A DNA stretch of 6,857 bases from Bifidobacterium sp. (lineage in GTDB: Bacteria; Actinomycetota; Actinomycetes; Actinomycetales; Bifidobacteriaceae): NCBI GenBank assembly GCA_022739095.1, contig JAIJEI010000109.1:1-6857 (forward strand), written 5' to 3'. Below are positions 3,528-6,857 of the stretch, one piece after another; the first letter of the stretch is position 1, and each line of letters begins with the position of its first letter. The position numbers were made by a program, and so were the translations under genes. The notes beneath the pieces were generated by a model that was not told where the DNA came from, searched no databases, and saw nothing but the letters and a program-made list of their open reading frames with translations.

Positions 3528-6500
3528 TCACGCCTTGGCGACCTCCACGGCCAGCTCGGCACCTTCCTTCACCTCGAAGGAGGTGGCCAGCGTCTCGTGG
3601 GCAATCAGATCGCGGAACTGCTCGACCTTGGCCACGTCGGCGGCCGGCACGGTCAGCACCAAAGCAATACGGTCCGCGATGTCCAGATCGGCAGCCTTAC
3701 GTGCGTCCTGCACAGAACGAATCACGTCGCGGGCGTAGCCCTCGGCCAGCAGATCGGCATCCAGCGCGGTGTCGAGGATCACGAAGCCACCGGTCGGCAG
3801 CGCGGCGGAGACCGAAGCGGCGGCCTCGGTGGCGTTCTCCTCTTCCACGCGGTTGATCAGCTCGTACTCGCCTTCGACCAGCGCAAGGTCGCCGGACGGC
3901 GTTGAGACCACCGGTGCACCGGACGCGGTATCAACGCGCCAATCGCCGGACTTGGAGGCCTTGATGGCGAACTGCACCTGCTTGCCGAGACGCGGGCCGA
4001 CGGCGCGGGCGTTCACACGAAGCTCGTGCACGATCTTCAGGCCATGGGCGGCGGCGTCTTCCAGCGTCGAGAACTCAACGCCCTTGATGTTGAGCTCGGA
4101 CTTCAGCAGCTCGTCATACACCTTGGCGGCGTCCACGTTCTCGACCACCACGGTGAGCTTGGAGAGCGGCTGGCGCACGCGGATCTTGGCGGCCTTGCGC
4201 AGGGACAGGGTGCCGGAGACTACCTCGCGTACCTTCTCCATCGCGTCCACCAGAGCCGGGTCGTCGACCAGCACGCGGCCGAGTTCGGTGTCTTCACCGG
4301 TCTTCTCGTCCACTACGAACGGCCAATCGGTCAGGTGCACGGACTCACCACCGGTCAGACCACGCCACACGGACTCGGCTTCCATCGGGGCCAGCGGCGC
4401 GAGCACGCGCATGAACGCCTCAAGCACGGTGTACAGCGTGTTGAACGCGGACGCATCCTCGTTCCAGAAACGGTCACGGGTGTTGCGGATATACCAGTTG
4501 GTGAGCACATCGATGAAGTCGGAAACCGCATCGCAGGCATCGGAAATCGCAAACTCGTCCAACGACTTCTCCACACGCTCCACCAGACGACGGGTACGGG
4601 CCAGCAGGTAGCGGTCCATCTCCGGCAGGCCGGCGACCTCGTCCGCGCGCAGCTGGCGGGCGTCGAATCCGGCCCCGCCATTGGCCGCGTTGGCGTACAG
4701 GGTGAAGAAGTAGTAGGAACTCCACACCGGCAGCATGACCTGGCGCACGGTGTCGCGAATGCCCTCGGCGGTGACGATCAGGTTGCCGCCGCGCAAGATC
4801 GGCGAGGACATAAGGAACCAGCGCATGGCGTCGGAACCGTACTTGTCGAACACGCCATTCACGTCCGGGTAGTTACGCAGGTGCTTGGACATCTTCTGGC
4901 CGTCGGAGCCGAGCACGATGCCGTGGCAGATCACGTTCTTGAACGCCGGGCGGTCGAACAGGGCGGTCGCCATGACGTGCAGCAGATAGAACCAGCCGCG
5001 GGTCTGGCCGATGTATTCCACGATGTAGTCGGCCGGGAAGTGCTGTTCGAACTTCTCCTTGTTCTCGAACGGGTAGTGGAACTGCGCGAACGACATGGAA
5101 CCGGACTCGAACCAGCAGTCGAGCACATCGGAAATACGGTGCATGTGGCTCTTGCCGGTCGGGTCATCCGGGTTGACGCGGACCAGGTTGTCAATCCATG
5201 GACGGTGCATGTTGACGTTGCCGTCCCTGTCGCGTGGGTAGTCGCCGAAGTCGGCCTTGAGCTCTTCGAGCGAACCGTAGACGTCCACACGCGGGTACTT
5301 CGGATCGTCGCTCACCCACACCGGGATCGGGGAACCCCAGAAGCGGTTGCGGGAGATGGACCAGTCGCGCGCGTTGGCGAGCCACTTGCCGAACTGGCCG
5401 TCCTTGACGTTGCCCGGAATCCAGTTGATCTGCTGGTTCAATTCCAGCAGACGCGGCTTGATCTTGGTCACGGACACGAACCAAGAGGAGACCGGCTTGT
5501 AGATCAGCGGGGTGGCGCAGCGCCAGCAGTGCGGGTAGGAGTGCACGTGGTTCTTCTCCTGGAAGAGGATCGCGCGGCGCTCTTCCGGAATCTCGGCGAG
5601 CGGGCCGTCGCCGGCACGCAGGTTGCGCAGGATCGGCAGGTTGGCGTCGAACACGAAATCACCCTCGTAGTCGGGGCACTGCGCGGTGAAGCGGCAGCCA
5701 TCGTCGAGCACGTCGGTGCTCTTGATGCCGTGCGCGTTCAGCGTATTCATATCGTCCTCACCGTAGGGAGCCTGGTGAACCAGGCCGGTACCTTCGACGG
5801 TGTCGACGTAGTCGGCGGTGAAGATCGTGTAGCCGTTCGGGCCGGGCACGTGGCCTTCGGATTCGGCCTCGTCACCCGCGAAGTACGGGAAGACCGGGTA
5901 GTAGCGGCAGCCTTCCAGCTCGTTGCCCTTGAGTTCGCGCACGACCTCGTAGTTCTCGCCGAGTTCCTTCTCGTAGTGCGGCAGCAGGTCCTTGCCGAGG
6001 TAGAACTTCTTGCCGGCGAACTTGCCTTCGGTCGGGCGGACCTCGACGTAGTCGATGTCGGCACCGACCACGATGGCGAAGTTGGTGGGCACGGTCCACG
6101 GGGTGGTGGTCCAGAAGACGGCGTAGGCGTCATCCTCATCGCGCATCTTCACGGCCACGGACACGGTGGTGTCCTGACGGCCCTGGTACACGTCGGCGTC
6201 CATGCGCAGCTCGTGCGCGCTCAACGGCGTGCGGTCCTTCGGGCAGTACGGCAGCACGCGGTAGCCCTGGTAGGCCAGGCCCTTGTCGTAGAGCTGCTTG
6301 AAGGCCCACATCACGGACTCCATGTACGGGATGTTCAGGGTCTTGTAGCCGTGTTCGAAGTCCACCCAACGGGCCTGGCGATGCACGTAGTTCTGCCATT
6401 CGTTGGTGTACTTCAGCACGGAGGCACGGCAGGCGTCGTTGAACTTGTCGATGCCCATCTTCTCGATCTGGTCGACCGAGTCGATGCCGAGTTCCTTCTG

Positions 6501-6839
6501 CGCCTCAAGCTCGGCGGGCAAGCCGTGGGTGTCCCAGCCGAACACACGGTTGACCTTGCGGCCCTTCATGGTCTGGTAGCGCGGGATCACGTCCTTGGCG
6601 TAGCCGGTCAGCAGGTGGCCGTAGTGCGGCAGACCGTTCGCAAAAGGCGGGCCATCGAAGAACACGAATTCGTTCTGGCTGTGGTCGCCGGAAGGGTTGC
6701 GTTCAACGGACTTCTGGAAGGTGTCGTCCTTGTCCCAGTAGTCGCGAACGGTCTCCTCCATGTCGGGGAAGCTGGGGTTCGGCGCGACGTGCGCGGTCTC
6801 GCCGCCCTCGTTCGCCTTGGGATATACGTTTTCGCTCAC
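3528..6839 (-). CDS. ileS: Isoleucyl-tRNA synthetase, large eukaryote-like (IleS2-type) form
   Basis: Charges tRNA-Ile with isoleucine using ATP in the cytoplasm and edits misactivated valine. The protein has 1103 residues. Class I signatures are H-Y-G-H at 72-75 (after P-P-F-A-N-G-L-P), G-W-D-T-H-G-L-P-A-E at 101-110, and K-M-S-K-H at 649-653 after G-S-D-G-Q. The editing insertion begins around W-T-T-T-P-W-T-V-P at 243-251 and includes G-T-G-L-V-H-Q-A-P at 350-358 with E-D-D. The anticodon-binding region contains L-T-N-W-Y-I-R-N-T-R. The C-terminal 300 or so residues have no cysteine, so the zinc ribbon of the E. coli-type enzyme is absent. With the length, that points to the IleS2 type. The start is a GTG at 6839-6837 with AGGAG seven bases upstream (6851-6847). 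Only 18 bases upstream are visible, so any leader control such as a T-box cannot be judged. It is read toward the toxin-antitoxin islet. Confidence 0.99.
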   Translation of the reverse strand: MSENVYPKANEGGETAHVAPNPSFPDMEETVRDYWDKDDTFQKSVERNPSGDHSQNEFVFFDGPPFANGLPHYGHLLTGYAKDVIPRYQTMKGRKVNRVFGWDTHGLPAELEAQKELGIDSVDQIEKMGIDKFNDACRASVLKYTNEWQNYVHRQARWVDFEHGYKTLNIPYMESVMWAFKQLYDKGLAYQGYRVLPYCPKDRTPLSAHELRMDADVYQGRQDTTVSVAVKMRDEDDAYAVFWTTTPWTVPTNFAIVVGADIDYVEVRPTEGKFAGKKFYLGKDLLPHYEKELGENYEVVRELKGNELEGCRYYPVFPYFAGDEAESEGHVPGPNGYTIFTADYVDTVEGTGLVHQAPYGEDDMNTLNAHGIKSTDVLDDGCRFTAQCPDYEGDFVFDANLPILRNLRAGDGPLAEIPEERRAILFQEKNHVHSYPHCWRCATPLIYKPVSSWFVSVTKIKPRLLELNQQINWIPGNVKDGQFGKWLANARDWSISRNRFWGSPIPVWVSDDPKYPRVDVYGSLEELKADFGDYPRDRDGNVNMHRPWIDNLVRVNPDDPTGKSHMHRISDVLDCWFESGSMSFAQFHYPFENKEKFEQHFPADYIVEYIGQTRGWFYLLHVMATALFDRPAFKNVICHGIVLGSDGQKMSKHLRNYPDVNGVFDKYGSDAMRWFLMSSPILRGGNLIVTAEGIRDTVRQVMLPVWSSYYFFTLYANAANGGAGFDARQLRADEVAGLPEMDRYLLARTRRLVERVEKSLDEFAISDACDAVSDFIDVLTNWYIRNTRDRFWNEDASAFNTLYTVLEAFMRVLAPLAPMEAESVWRGLTGGESVHLTDWPFVVDEKTGEDTELGRVLVDDPALVDAMEKVREVVSGTLSLRKAAKIRVRQPLSKLTVVVENVDAAKVYDELLKSELNIKGVEFSTLEDAAAHGLKIVHELRVNARAVGPRLGKQVQFAIKASKSGDWRVDTASGAPVVSTPSGDLALVEGEYELINRVEEENATEAAASVSAALPTGGFVILDTALDADLLAEGYARDVIRSVQDARKAADLDIADRIALVLTVPAADVAKVEQFRDLIAHETLATSFEVKEGAELAVEVAKA

Positions 6840-6857
6840 CGTAAATCTCCTGTTTGT

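Noticed and set aside
3483..4611. Plus-strand open frames of 140 and 280 codons
   Set aside because: Antisense to the certain ileS gene and without recognisable motifs.

Overview
The window looks like a chromosomal segment of a Bifidobacterium, probably of the B. longum/breve type. It has moderately high GC, an rpoZ-metK gene order, an actinobacterial-length MetK, an IleS of the large eukaryote-like class and a type I-C-like CRISPR repeat. Most telling is a compact RNA element in front of metK that matches the SAM-VI riboswitch class, which is known almost only from bifidobacteria. The genus call is an inference from these features; no database search was run.

Layout. Positions 15-299 (+) encode the RNA polymerase omega subunit (rpoZ). 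The 284-base gap that follows is rich in inverted repeats. It holds a start-stop mini-ORF with a good ribosome site, a strong intrinsic terminator (452-487) and the SAM-VI-like aptamer (531-584), which runs into the start codon of metK (584-1804, +). metK ends in a strong terminator (1838-1884). Next is a two-repeat, one-spacer CRISPR remnant (1910-2006) with no cas genes in view, then a doubtful 60-codon ORF followed by a hairpin. On the minus strand, read right to left, lie a BrnT-like toxin gene (3192-2926), an overlapping-signal ribbon-helix-helix antitoxin gene (2912-2643), their terminator (2637-2604), and a 66-residue XRE repressor gene (2449-2249). The repressor has two near-identical 18-bp operators spaced exactly 84 bp apart. 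A 335-base stretch without genes (3193-3527) separates this islet from ileS (6839-3528, -).

How it fits together. Two housekeeping blocks (rpoZ-metK and ileS) flank a small accessory islet of about 1.6 kb made of a CRISPR remnant, a toxin-antitoxin pair and a solitary autoregulated repressor. metK is probably controlled by feedback: SAM made by MetK would stabilise the aptamer, which buries the metK Shine-Dalgarno and the first base of AUG. The most interesting points are the riboswitch with its structured upstream leader, the AUG-UAA element set against a terminator, and the paired XRE operators. I do not see a large new multi-gene system here.
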